Origin: Anastatus disparis
Taxonomy: Eukaryota; Arthropoda; Insecta; Hymenoptera; Eupelmidae
Assembly: GCA_017163975.1 (NCBI GenBank)
Contig: JAFFSR010000136.1
Span: 7,313,501 to 7,377,500, forward strand
Length of the DNA: 64,000 bases
Direction of reading: 5' to 3'
Shown here: one piece after another, positions 36,620 through 48,205 of the stretch
How positions within the stretch are numbered: position 1 is the first letter of the stretch
Layout: every line of letters starts with the position of its first letter
Notes under the pieces: model-generated
What the model was told of the DNA's origin: nothing
The model's input: the letters and a program-made list of their open reading frames with translations, nothing else
The model's database searches: none
Made by a program: the position numbers and the translations under genes

Positions 36620-38481
36620 ATATAACTAATATTTAAGTATAGCACCGAGAGATGTAAATACATAATGTAGTAGAAAACAAACAGATAAGATTAGAATATT
36701 AGGTTCAAAATCATTTCAATAAAGAAAAAATTTGTATTTTTAATTAGTTTTGTTATGAATTAAAAATAAAAAATTTAGGATGAAATAATTATAATATTAA
36801 AATACAAATTGTGTACATTAACATGTACTAAACTAATTTTATACATGTAAATAAATACAATACTTAAAAGCCGCCGATTGGCGAGCATTACCAATCCTAA
36901 AATACTAAAACCCAAAAAATATTTACAACACGTATAATTTAATTACTTCTTATGACAGACGATACGGTAATCTCTAATTTTAATTTCAAACTCGTGAATA
37001 TAAACGATAAAGTAAATTTATTTAGTCAGCTTCGATTGGTTAAGTTTCTACGATGCTGACTATGTACATCTAATCAAACGTTTCTATTAATTTCCTTATT
37101 TAACAATTTAATAACTATTATAGAAAAACATTTTTTTTTAATAATTTTGATAACCCTTATTAATAATCCTTACTGTTGTAAACTATTTTCTTTTACAGTT
37201 GAAAATCCATAGAATATATGAAGACATTTTTACAAAAACATCTAATAATGAGAATGTTGTTTTACTGATGAAAATAAATATTGATCGATGTAGTCTTTTT
37301 TCAAACAATATATTTATTAGTTAAGACAACAATGTTTACAATATAAAGAAAGTTTCCGGTGTATTATTATGTTTGTTTATAGAGATTTAACCGCTATCTG
37401 GTTTGGTTGATCATCATCATTCAAAAACAATGCTTTCTCTATGGGAAAGCCATATAACCCATTTCGTCAATAAGGACAAGTGGATAGTCGTCGTACTCAT
37501 TAATACGGCTAGAAATTTTTAGCTAAAAATCAAAATTTCATTTCATTAATTATTGTGCATCATCGAAAACACAGGACTAAAAAAGTTTTAATATATTAGA
37601 GTTTTCATTTTTGTGGGAAAGGACAAATGTTTCAGCCATTATAATCAATATTATTACAAGAAATTTACACAATATCTTTCATTGATAAGAATCAAATATG
37701 TAATTGATAATTCATTTAAAAAAAGTATGAAATATATTTTATATAAAATATTACACTAACATTCACTCTTCATTGAACAGAAGCTTAACTTAAAATGTTC
37801 ATGAATCTTAATGAAAATCAAACAAAATTTTATTTCAAATATTTTTTATAAAACATTAATATCTGTAAAAAATATTTTTATATTTCTCCTAATGCATAAT
37901 GGCCATTACTCGGATACTTACAGAATACAAAGTTATATATTGAATTAAAAGAAATTATTGATATTTTGGAAAAAAAAGTTGCAATATTTAGCTGAGTTAT
38001 TTAGCTAAATATTACAATATTGAAAATATCCAAACATTAGTTATAAATTAAAAAAAAATAAATTATTATACGTAGTCAATTTAACCTCAAGTCGGGCACG
38101 ATATTTATTGAAAAATCCTAAACAAGGATAAACGAAACCAATACTCGGACAATCGATAGATGGTTGTTTTATGTAGCTGGGGAGATAAAATTTAATATTT
38201 ACATTAAAAATTGAAATTAGTTATGGAAGATTATGAAATCATTATATATTCATAATCATTTTGAAATAAAATACGTAAGTTTTAACCAGCTTAAAAACTT
38301 TGAGTTTTCAGTACTATAATCTCTCTCGATTCTCTTCTTTTTATACGCTTTTATTTTTAATACACTTACTTTTGCTTTCTCAAAGAGAAAGAATTGTATC
38401 GATAAAAAAATTTTTTTTCCATTTTTTCATTAATTTGTACATATTTGAGTCGAAAAAAGTGGTTTCCAGAAAATGTCTGTA

Positions 38482-38573
<92 letters not shown>

Positions 38574-38776
38574 ATTTCAGTTAGTAAATTGTATCTCGAG
38601 AACTACTCGATGGATTGGCTTCTAATTTTGCATGGAATTTAATTTTTTGACTAACTTGCTGGGAAGCTATTGATAATTGGTTCTTCTAGCGTAGTTTACA
38701 TTTTAGAGTTGTTTAAAAAAAAAAAAAAATTTCGATTTTTCATTTTTTGTTTTTTTTTTGTTTACTACTTGATGAA

Positions 38777-39271
38777 CCCTAGTGGAAATCGAATCTGTGA
38801 ATAACTGGGAATAACTGGAAATAACTGGAAATAACTGGGAATAACTGTGAATAACTGGGAATAACTGTTATAAACTGTTCAGTTTGAGACAGGAATAACA
38901 GTTATTCCCAGTTATTCCCAGTTATTCCCAGTTATTCCCAGTTATTCTCAGTTATTCCCAGTTATTCACAGTTTATAGCTTAAAAATAATTTGAAAAAAC
39001 AGAGGTACGAATAACAGTTATTTCCAAATATATTTATAATAGAAAAAAAAATAAAAAAAATATATATTTTTTTCATTTTTTCAAATTTATATTTTTCAAA
39101 TTATTTTTAAACTAAACTGTAAATAACTGGGAATAACTGTGAATAACTGTGAATAACTGGGAATAACTGGGAATAACTGTTATTCCTGTCTCAAACTGAA
39201 CAGTTTATAACAGTTATTCCCAGTTATTCCCAGTTATTCCCAGTTATTCACAGATTCGATTTCCACTAGGG
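38777..39271. mobile_element. Foldback element with internal 11-bp GGGAATAACTG repeats, TIR CCCTAGTGGAAATCG
   Basis: The 495-bp palindrome starts CCCTAGTGGAAATCGAATCT. Each end carries blocks of GGGAATAACTG/TGAATAACTG, about 11 bp per unit, with 4-7 units per block and a CAGTTTGAGACAGGAATAAC spacer. AA flanks both sides. There is no coding sequence. Confidence 0.75.
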
Positions 39272-40041
39272 AATTTACTTCAAAATTTGCACAGAAATTA
39301 TTTGTGATGCCCAAATAAAATAAATTTTAAAAAACTGAGCATTTTGAAATTAAAAAAAAAATGTTTCTATTTATTAGGCCAATAAAATCTTAAAAACTAC
39401 TTGATGGATTTACTTCAAATTTTCCATACAATTCAATTTTTCGATCAACTGGTGCGGAAGCTATTGAGAATAGGTTTTCTTAGCGTAGTTTTTTTTAGAG
39501 TCATTTTAAGAATTTTAAAAAACTTTCGATTTTTTATTTTTTTTTGTATATTACGTAAACTACTCGAAGAATTTGCTTGAAAATTTGTATGGAACTTATT
39601 TTCGACTGCCAGAAAAACAAAAACTTTTGAAAACTGATTTTCTTAGCGCACTTTTAATTTTAGAGCATTTTAAAAATTTTTTAAAAAATTTTTATTTTTC
39701 ATTTTTTTATTATTTTACGAAAATTATTGAATAGATTTGCTCAAAAATTTGTATGCAAGTTATTCGCTACTGTCTGAAGAAAACAAGCTTTGGAAAACTA
39801 ATTTTCTCAGCGCAATTTTAATTTTAGAGCATTTCGAAAATTTTCAAAAAAATTTTTATTTTTCATTTATTTTCTATTTTGCGTAAACCATACTATAAAT
39901 TTTCTCCAAAATTTTTATACAATTAATTCGTTATTTTCTGAAAAAAATAAGCTTTTGAAAACTAATTTTCTTAGCATGGTTACAATTTTAGAGAATTTTA
40001 AAGATTTTTAAAAAAATTTCGATTTTTCTTTTCTTATTTTT

Positions 40042-40461
40042 AAAATTTTTAATTTGGTCGCTTCTACGTTCATTTTAAGGTATTCTCCACACCTTTATTT
40101 ATACTTCCAATTCTTTTTGTTTTTTTTACCCGTCCCATTTTGCCCCATCCCATTCCGCATTCGTCCGGGGTAATGCCCATGAAGAGGGGAAAACCCATGG
40201 GCAAACCCAGTGGGATAGAACCTGGGAAAACCGTCTCCGGAATGGGTCGGTGTATATAGCAGATTCGGTATTAGGCACACCTTCCGTTCACATTGTCATG
40301 TGGCCAGCACGCCCAAGCGATCGTCACACAAAGCAAGTCCAGACTGGACGCGCAGCGTTCCTTGGAGCGGTAACCCATCCAAGTACTAACCGCGGCCAAT
40401 GCTGCTTAACTTTGCAGATCGCCTGGCGCGCGCCGAACCACTCGGCCAATGCGTCGGTTCT
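40042..40461 (-). mobile_element. SINE with tRNA-like and 5S-rRNA-like head
   Basis: The minus strand starts near 40458 with GCATTGGCCGAGTGGTTCGG, where TGGCCGAGTGG looks like a tRNA A box. It continues with AAAGTTAAGCAGCATTGG, GCGGTTAGTACTTGGATGGG and TTACCGCT, which match the 3' half of 5S rRNA including its box A and box C promoter parts. A body and tail follow. TCTTTTCTTATTTTT lies on both sides (40027-40041 and 40462-40476) as a 15-bp target duplication. It sits in HINE copy 4. Confidence 0.8.
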
Positions 40462-40618
40462 TCTTTTCTTATTTTTTTTTATTCTACGTAAAGTACTCGA
40501 TGGATTTGTTCTAAAATTTGCAGGAAAATAATTTGCGACTGCTGAAAGAAGGGAAATTTTCAAAAATTGATTTTCATAGAGTAGTTTTAATTTTAGAGCA
40601 TTTTTTAAGGTGGATCAT

Positions 40619-40963
40619 CCGCTAGCTATAGTTTGTTGTTCATAAAAATTAAAAGTTGAAAAAATTCTTCAATATTTTGAAAATAATAAATTTATAGCAA
40701 GAAAAAAATCCCCATAAATTTTCAAGTAACCTTAACGATTAATTTTTTTATATGTGCTCACTCAAAGTTTGCGTGTTTTGTATCTTATAGTAGTAAAAAG
40801 ATAAACTTTAAATGAGCATAAATAATAAAATCAGTCGTTAAGGCTAGCTGAAAATTTACGAGGATTTTTTTTTGGTATAAATTAATTATTTTCAAAATAT
40901 TGAAGAATTCTTTTAACTTTTAATTTTTATGAACAACAAACTATAGCTAGCGGATGATCCACC
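40619..40963. mobile_element. Foldback MITE at a TTAA target, TIR GGTGGATCATCCGCTAGC
   Basis: A 345-bp palindrome with arms of about 150 bp is flanked by TTAA (40615-40618 and 40964-40967). Ends begin GGTGGATCATCC rather than the CCC of typical piggyBac. It is inserted in HINE copy 4, whose TTTTAGAGCATTTT unit resumes after it. Confidence 0.75.
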
Positions 40964-41308
40964 TTAAATTAAAAAAAAAAATGTTATTTATTTAGCCAAT
41001 TAGATCTCGAAAATTATTCTATGCATTTGCTTCAAATTTTGCATACTATCTATGTTTTTGTATAAATAGACGGGAAGCTATTGAAAATAGGTATTCATAT
41101 TGTAGTTTTTTTTTATGGAACCATTTTAAGAATTTAAAAAAATTTTTGATTTTTAATTTTTTTTGTATTTTACGTAAATTACTTGATGAATTTGCTTTGA
41201 GATTTCCATGGGAATAATTTGCAACTGCCAAAAGAAGGATAACTTTTATAAACCAATCTCTTTAGCGTAGTTCTAATTTTAAAGCATTTTTTAAATTTTG
41301 AACAGAAA

Positions 41309-43286
41309 TAGTACATTACGTAACGGGTATGGAAAGGCTTTATTTACGAAACGAGAAGTTTACGGCCTGAGCCGAAGGTGAGGGTTGTAACGAGTTTCGT
41401 AAAAAAGCCTTTCCATACTAGTTACGTAGTATATTTTTCGCCATGAGAGCCAAAAAACGCTGCCAAGTGCTTTGGCGCAATGCTTTCTCATAGAGCACAT
41501 TGAGTTAGAGTAATTTGATTTTATTTTTTTAAATACGATTTTAATATAAATGTCCCTATCCTCTGTATTCAAGGCTGTCTTAATACCTACGAAAACTATA
41601 TGAATTTTACTCTTTCTTAATTTTGCCATTTGCATAATGTGATTTTATGATGCTCTAAAATTAAAAATGCGTTTATAAAATTAATTTTCCCAAGCTTGTC
41701 TTCTTAACACTATAACCAATAACTTGCATACAAATTTTGGAACATTTTCATCGAATAGTTTACAAAAAATACCAAATAATTGAAAAATAAACATTGTTTT
41801 AAAATTTTCAAAACGCTTTAACGTTACAACTACGCTAAGAAAACCAGTTTTCAAAAGTTCATTTTATTTAGGCAATCGTAAATAATTTCTATACATAATT
41901 TTAAGCTACTTCATCGAGTAGTTTACGTAAAATACCAAAAAATAAGTGAAATTCGATTCAAAATTTACAAAATGCTCTAAAATTAAAACTGCGCTAAGAA
42001 AATAAGTTTTTCCAAGCTTGCTTTAATTAGGCAATAACAAATAATTTGTATGAAAATTTTTGAGCAAATTTATCGAATGGCTTTTGTGTAATAGAAAAAA
42101 ATGACATATGAACATTTTTTCCAAAATTTTCAAAATGCTCTAAAATTAAAACTGCGCTAAGAAAATAAGTTTTCCAAAGCTTGATTTATTCAGATAATAG
42201 TGAATAATTTGCATAAAAATTTTTGAGCAAGTTTATCGAGTGATTTTTGTGCAATAGAAAAGAAATTCAAAATAAAAAATTTTTTTAAAATTTTCAAAAT
42301 GCTCCAAAATTAAATATGCGCTAAGAAAATTGAAGAAAATTAGTTTTTAAAAGTTCATTTTATTTTGACAATTATAAATAATTCCCATACATAATTTGAA
42401 GCTCTTTCATCGAGTAGTTTACGTAAAATATAAAAAAATTAGAAAAATTTTATTCATAATTTTCAAAATGCTCTAAAATTAAAACTGCACTGAGAAAATA
42501 AGTTTTTCAAAGCTTGTTTTATTTAGGCTATTGCAAATGATTTCCATAAAAATTTTCGAGCAAATCTATCGAATGGTTTTTGTGTAATAGAAAAAAAATG
42601 AAAAATAGAGATTTTTTCCAAAATTTTCAAAATGCTCTAAAATTAAAACTACGCTAAGAAAATAAGTGTTCCAAAGCTTGTTTTCTTTAGACAATAGCGA
42701 ATAACTTGCATACAAATTTAGAAGCAAATCTATCGAATGGTTGTCGTAAAATAAAAAATAAATAAAAAAAAAAATTTTTTCAAAATTTTCAAAATGCTCT
42801 AAAATTAAAAGTGCGCTAAGAAAATCAGTTGGTAAAAGTTTTTCTTCTTTTGGCAGTCGCAAATAATGTTCATACAAATTTTCAAGAAAATTCTTCGAGT
42901 AGTTTACGTAAAATATCAAAAAAATGAAAAATCAAAATTTTTTTAAAATTCTTAAAATGGCTCTAAAAAAAACTGAGCTAAGAAGATCAATTTTCAATAG
43001 CTTCCCCCCCAGTTAGACAAAAAAATAAATTGCATGCAAAATTTGAAGCTAATCCATCGAGTAGTTCTCGAGATCTTATTGGCGTACTGAATACATACAC
43101 ACATACACACACACACACACACACGTACAGACATTTTCTGGAAACCACTTTTTTCGACTCCCTGAGTCTAAATATGTACAAATTAATGAAAAAATAGAAA
43201 AAAATTTTTTTTACCGATACAATGCTTTCTCTATGAGAAAGCAAAAGAGCAACGAAATTGCGATTTTAGGGTTAGAATGGCGAAAA
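41309..43286. repeat. Paired foldback locus 4, second foldback split by a HINE
   Basis: Foldback one (41309-41430) has arms TAGTACATTACGTAACGGGT and GGAAAGGCTTTATTTACGAA, with a centre GCCTGAGCCGAAGG. Foldback two starts TTTTCGCCAT at about 41434; its partner ATGGCGAAAA lies at 43277-43286. HINE copy 5 (41458-43246) sits in its loop. AAA borders both outer ends. Confidence 0.55.
41458..43246 (-). mobile_element. HINE-like element, copy 5, complete, minus orientation
   Basis: Reading the minus strand from 43246: GCTTTCTCATAGAGAAAGCA, the GTGGTTTCCAGAAA segment, a short TG tract (43090-43125), about nine units of 150-165 bp, then CTCTATGAGAAAGCATTGCG and the CGCTGCC/GGCAGCG end at 41458. It is about 1.8 kb. 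In 42566-42919 two adjacent units stay open in the same frame (FLSALLILEHFENF and FLSVVLILEHFENF), because the unit length is near a multiple of three. Confidence 0.8.
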
Positions 43287-44437
43287 TGTTATTTATTTAG
43301 CCAATTAGATCTCGAAAATTACTCGATGGATTTGCTTCAAATTTTGCATGCTATCTATGTTTTTGTATAAGTAGACGGGAAGTTATTGAAAATTGGTATT
43401 CATAGTGTAGTTCTTTTTATAAAGCCATTTTAGAAATTTTTTAAAAATTTTCGATTTTTCATTTATTTTGTATTTTACGTAAATTACTTGATGAATTTGC
43501 TCTGAGATTTGCATGGGATTTATTTGCAATTGTCAAAAGAAGAATAACTTTTATAAACCGATCTCCTTAGCGTAGTTTTCATTTTAGAAAATTTTAAAAA
43601 TCTTAAAAAATATTCATATTTCAGTTTTTTTCCATTTTACGTAAAGTACTCGATAGATTTGCTGTAAAATTTGTATACAAGTTATTTGCTACTGTCTTTA
43701 TAAAACAAGTTTTAAAAAAATAATTTTCTTAGAGTAGCTTTTTGATCACTTCTTTTGATTTCTGATTTAACGCTTTCACTAACTCTTTTCTTACTTCCTC
43801 ACTTCCTCTCTGTCCTTCTATCTCAGATTGATCCTCATTTTTACCCTATTTTCATCCATCCTTGCTTCTCTCTTCCTATTTCCTAATCACTCTCTCACAT
43901 TCACTAATTTTTCTTGAATAGAAATGGTATCTTACATTGAAATCACATTTAAGAAAATAAAATCAAATTACTCTAACTCAATGAGCTCTATGAGAAAGCA
44001 TTGCGCCAAAGCACTTGGCAGCGTTTTTTCTTTGATTTAACATTTTTAATTGATTTTTTGTCAATTAGACAATTATATTTACCCAACAAATATTAACTTT
44101 TCTAATACAAAAATAAAATAAAACACTTACTTTAGTAGTACACATACGATATACAGGAAGTGTAGATGAGATGAGGTTAGATTGGAATGATTAAATGAAG
44201 CCAAGTGCATTAAATGTTGAAGTTGAGGTTAGATTGCTTTAAAATAAAATTTACATCTAGAGTGTGATTTTTACACCACGTAATGAGTTGAGAGTAAAGT
44301 AAAAAGTCTACAAACACTTTTCTGCGTGCAACTCTCAATGAATTTTTTACTTCAACATTAAAATTCATGCAAAATATACGCGCATCCCAGTTTTAAAGAT
44401 ATACATGAGCACATGTCAAGAACGAACCCGACACTAA

Positions 44438-45100
44438 CTAGGAGAGTGTCAGGCCTCCGGGCTACAGATTTCGATGAAACTCAGGAAAGTAGTTGTATTT
44501 GATATAGAAAGATAATATCCGAAGCCAGAGAGTGTAACACCTCATTGATCCTGAGATATGCCCCTATATAGAATGTCACTATATAAGTTACTAGATTTTC
44601 AAACGCTCATAGTTCTTTAACATTTATAGCTAAAAACTTAAAACTTCTTTTAAATAAAAGCTAAGCTCAAAACCTTTCGAAATATTAGTTACAGCATATC
44701 AAAGTATTATTTTTCCCATAGTTATAGAGAAAATAAAATTGGACCAAATTTTAGCATTTATTATTAATTAATTTTATGAAGAGGAATTTCAAGTCCGATT
44801 TTCATTGCTTTATAACTTCGAAAAAAAAAAATATTTTGATATGCTGTAACTACTGTATCGAAAGGATTTGAGCTCAGCTTTTATTTAAAAAAGGTTTCAA
44901 GTTTCTAGCTATTAATGTTAAAGAACTATAAGCGTTTGAAAATCTAGTAACTTTTATAGTGACATTCTATATAGGGGCATATCTCAGGATCAATGAAGCG
45001 TTACATTCTCTGGCTTCGGATATTATCTTTGTGTATCAAATACAACTACTTTCCAGAGTTTCATCGAAATCTGTTGCCCGGAAGCCTGATACTCTCCTAG
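44438..45100. mobile_element. PIF/Harbinger-like foldback MITE, TIR CTAGGAGAGTGTCAG, TSD TAA
   Basis: 663 bp, palindromic, with ends CTAGGAGAGTGTCAGGCCTC, flanked by TAA. The inner arms share GATTTTCAAACGC and TTTCGAAA with 290-953, its closest relative in this window. Confidence 0.85.
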
Positions 45101-45851
45101 TAAGACGCACGACACTATTTCGTCTATAGGGCAGCCTCTTCAACAATTTTTCCTAAAACTGGACATTTGATTAAAAGAAATCTATTTAATCGAAATTCTC
45201 GAACAAAACTTGATTTTGTTTGTACACTTATCACAAACAAGAAGAGACATATTTTATTTATTATAGTCTAAATAATATCAATAATAGATTTTCAAAGACG
45301 AAACTAAAATTTTCAAAACTTAAAAAAAATGGCGAATTTGCGCTCAGCTCATGCTCAGTTTATGACTAGCACTTTTTATGATTTATTTTAGATTGTGCAA
45401 TCATATTGAAATACAAATAAATCGTTCTATTGGTTATATAAGGACTTGAAAAATATCGAACTATTTTTATTATTTTAATTAACATTGAAATAAGATATAT
45501 AATCAATATTATCTAATAGTGTCCGGACATGAGACACATTATTGGCGTTGTCCGAGTAATGGCCATTTTACCTTATATGTACACATAATATACAAAAAAT
45601 TTTGTTAAATAACTTTAATTCTTTGAGTTTAAATATTTATTTACAGAGAAAAAAATTCATTTCACTTACAAAAAATTTTTTGCATAAAAAAGTAAAATGA
45701 TATTAAGTTATCAAGACTGAATTGAAGCCTGAAAATATTAAATTTGAATGTGATGATAAATTTTTTTTCTAATAATATTAATTAATAAAATTTTATTAGA
45801 TATAAATCTTCCATCCATGAATAATTTCAAAAAATATCATTCCTTTTCTTC

Positions 45852-46223
45852 GGTCGAATTAAATTGTGTCTATTTTGAAGGTCACTGTAGGATTTCTAAG
45901 CCAATTTTCAACAAATTGACTTTAAAATTTTCAGAGATCTTTAGTTAATACATCTTCAAAGTTTATAGAGTTGGAATTTTGATAACACAAGTTAGAGCGA
46001 ATATTAAACTAAATTGCAGACATAAAATTCACAAAAATACATATTTTTTCTAATATTTTCAACTTTTTATAATACTAACTTTTTAAATTTTAAGATTTTT
46101 TAGGAAACACAAACTACCATGTGAAGACATAAATTAAAGATCCTTGGAAATTTTGAAATCAATTTGTTGAAAATTGGCTGAGAAATCCTGTGATAACCAC
46201 CAAAACAGAAAAGCTTCGATCAA
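45852..46223. mobile_element. Foldback MITE in intron of locus C
   Basis: Arms containing AGCCAATTTTCAACAAATTG and its inverse, with GTAGGATTTC/GAAATCCTG further out, mirror over about 120 bp each. Ends near CGGTCGAA/TTCGATC. No target duplication was assigned. Confidence 0.55.
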
Positions 46224-47027
46224 AAAAAGATTTCAAGCATTGAAAACATGTTTTGAAATTATTTATGGATAAAAGTCTTATATTTAATGCATTTTTAAGA
46301 TAAAAGTTTCATTCATTAATATTATAAGAATAAAAGAATCATTATATTTAGATTTGATTTTTTTCATGCTTCAACACAGTCCCGATACCTTAAGTTCATT
46401 TAGAAAGTTTGAATGAAAGAGGTTTTTGATTTTTTATAAATTTTATACAGAGAAATAATATTTACCAAATACATAAAATGAATATTTAAGATAAAATATA
46501 CTCACTTCTTTCGATTCTAATCCATTTGCGTAAAGAATAGTTAACATAAGAAGGAACAATTTCATCCAAAAAAGATACTTCATTTTTAGTCAAATAGTAT
46601 TAAAAAAAATGAAAAATACTTATTTTAGAAATGTTTTTTATCCGGAAAATTAAAATTTTTATGAGCTAAAAAAAACTTCACGCTCTTCTTATTTGTATAA
46701 TCGCAAAAATACTTGCATTTATTGATTCTGTCGTACGTTTTGTGATATGAAATTGTATTAACCTTTATAGTGCCTATTATATTGTTTCATTTATGACCTC
46801 TACGCGATAAAAACCAATAAATTATATTTTTAATTAAGTATTAATTAAATAAATGCTATTGTTGAAATTTATGAATATTATTTTAAAATTTAGGTTACGT
46901 CAATCTGCTTTTTGATTATCTGTGGCAGAAATATCTGATAATTATGCCATGCAAACAATAATTTTGAAAAATATAATAAAATCCGGTGTGGCAGTCGTGG
47001 AACTGGCCGACAGGAGCTATGCTTTCA

Positions 47028-47910
47028 TACTGAAAAAAAAAATTATTTGATTCAAATAAATATATTTATTTATAATTTCTATTTATTTGAATTGAATAAG
47101 TGTTTATTTGATTCAAATAAATTTTTAATAAATTGGAGAAATTATTTGGTCAAAATGAGAAAACCGTTTATTCAGATTCTCATTTATTCAACGAAATCGA
47201 TTTGATAGTGACTGCAAAACAACTATTAAATTAATTATTTAAATCAAATAAATCGGCTATTTGATTTAAAAAAAGGAATTTTGTTGAAGTAAAGAAATTA
47301 TACTGAAAAAAATTTATTTAATTTGAATAACTGTTCAGTAAATCAAATAAATTACTTAATTAAAATAAAATAATTTTCTCAAATTCTTATTTATTTAATT
47401 CAAATAATATTTATTTGATCTAAATAACAAATCTGTTGTGTCAACAAAATCATTTATTTAAAGCAAATAACTTCATTTTTTTAAATGATAATTTATATTT
47501 TAATACATATTTAGTCAAACTGAAAAATTCATTTATTCGAATCAAAAAGTTATTATTTAAGTTGACTAAATCAATTGTGTCATAAAATTGTTAAGATCAA
47601 ATAAATATTTATTTAAAATGAATAACCATTTTATTCCAATTAGCGACTACTGTATAACTATAAAATTAATTATTTAAATCGAATAGATCTGCTATTTGAT
47701 TAAAGCAACGAATTTTATTGAATTAAGGAAATTGCACTAAAAAAATTTTATTCAATTTAAATAAATATTTAGTAAATCAAATAAACTATTTTATTAAAAT
47801 AATATTATTTACTTGAATTCTTATTTTTTAAATTCAAATAACTTTTATTTAATCGAATTAATAATTTTGTTGTGTCAACAAAATCATTTATTTAAAACAA
47901 ATTCATTTTT
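47028..47910. repeat. Dense ATTCAAATAAAT motifs and a tandem duplication of about 450 bp
   Basis: TTTATTTGAATCAAATAAAT-like dyads occur dozens of times. The stretch 47208-47470 recurs diverged at 47657-47901 (both contain GTTGTGTCAACAAAATCATT). A further patch lies at 49303-49520. This looks like the subterminal region of an unidentified transposon. There is no gene. Confidence 0.5.
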
Positions 47911-48205
47911 AAAAAATAATTTGTTAATAAATATCTAGTCGATTGTGATTAATTATTTAATTAATAATTTAAATTAAATAATTATATCATCTAGTTTTTA
48001 TATTGATTGATCCTACCGAGAAATTTTTATTTTTTCATAATAATAATTTAATGTTATTTTAAAAACAATTGTTTTTTAATAATAAACGATATTAAAACCC
48101 AGATTAAAATTATTTTAATTAATAAAAAAATTTAATCTAATATTTTTGGGAGGAATTTGGGACCTTTAGGATTAACAGCTGCAACAAAAAAAATTTTGCG
48201 ATCTA

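Larger units (their letters stand above)
38371..44023 (+). mobile_element. HINE-like element, copy 4, full length but filled with later insertions
   Basis: The 5' end is TTTGCTTTCTCAAAGAGAAA. A TG tract occupies 38487-38570, followed by units of about 160 bp. The 3' end has CTCTATGAGAAAGCATTGCG, the stem-loop and GGCAGCG at 44017-44023. Family sequence continues across insertions at 38777-39271, 40042-40461, 40615-40967 and 41309-43286. It carries the most nested stack in the window. Confidence 0.75.
37899..45566. mobile_element. 7.7-kb composite insertion in intron of locus C, TIR ATGGCCATTACTCGGA
   Basis: A 16-bp perfect inverted repeat lies at 37899-37914 and 45551-45566. Intron sequence to the left (TATTTCTCCTAATGCAT) and to the right (ATATACAAAAAATTTTGTTA) is contiguous at locus D (about 56350-56405), so the block between is an insertion. 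It contains two HINEs, a SINE, several foldbacks and a PIF MITE. The core left after removing those (37915-38370, 44024-44437, 45101-45550) has no recognised transposase. Confidence 0.6.
37439..46583 (-). pseudogene. Secreted-peptide paralogue C: intact signal exon, diverged short exon 2
   Basis: Exon 1 is 46506-46583: 26 open codons starting MKYLFWMKLFLL and ending NGLESKE, then donor GTGAGT. Exon 2 is 37439-37522 after a TTTTTAG acceptor, in the same phase, with 27 codons (LKISSRINEYDDYPLVLIDE, then MGYMAFP) and TAG. No cysteine and no RVKR remain. After the stop, GATGATCAACCAAA and the GGTTAA end of the B exon are still visible, so exon 2 has probably been shortened by a mutation or a small insertion. 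It may be a dying gene or a new short acidic peptide. The intron holds a 7.7-kb composite insertion. Confidence 0.5.

Noticed and set aside
40370..40461. A 5S rRNA gene
   Set aside because: Only the 3' half of 5S is recognisable, it is joined to a tRNA-like start and a body, and a 15-bp target duplication brackets it.
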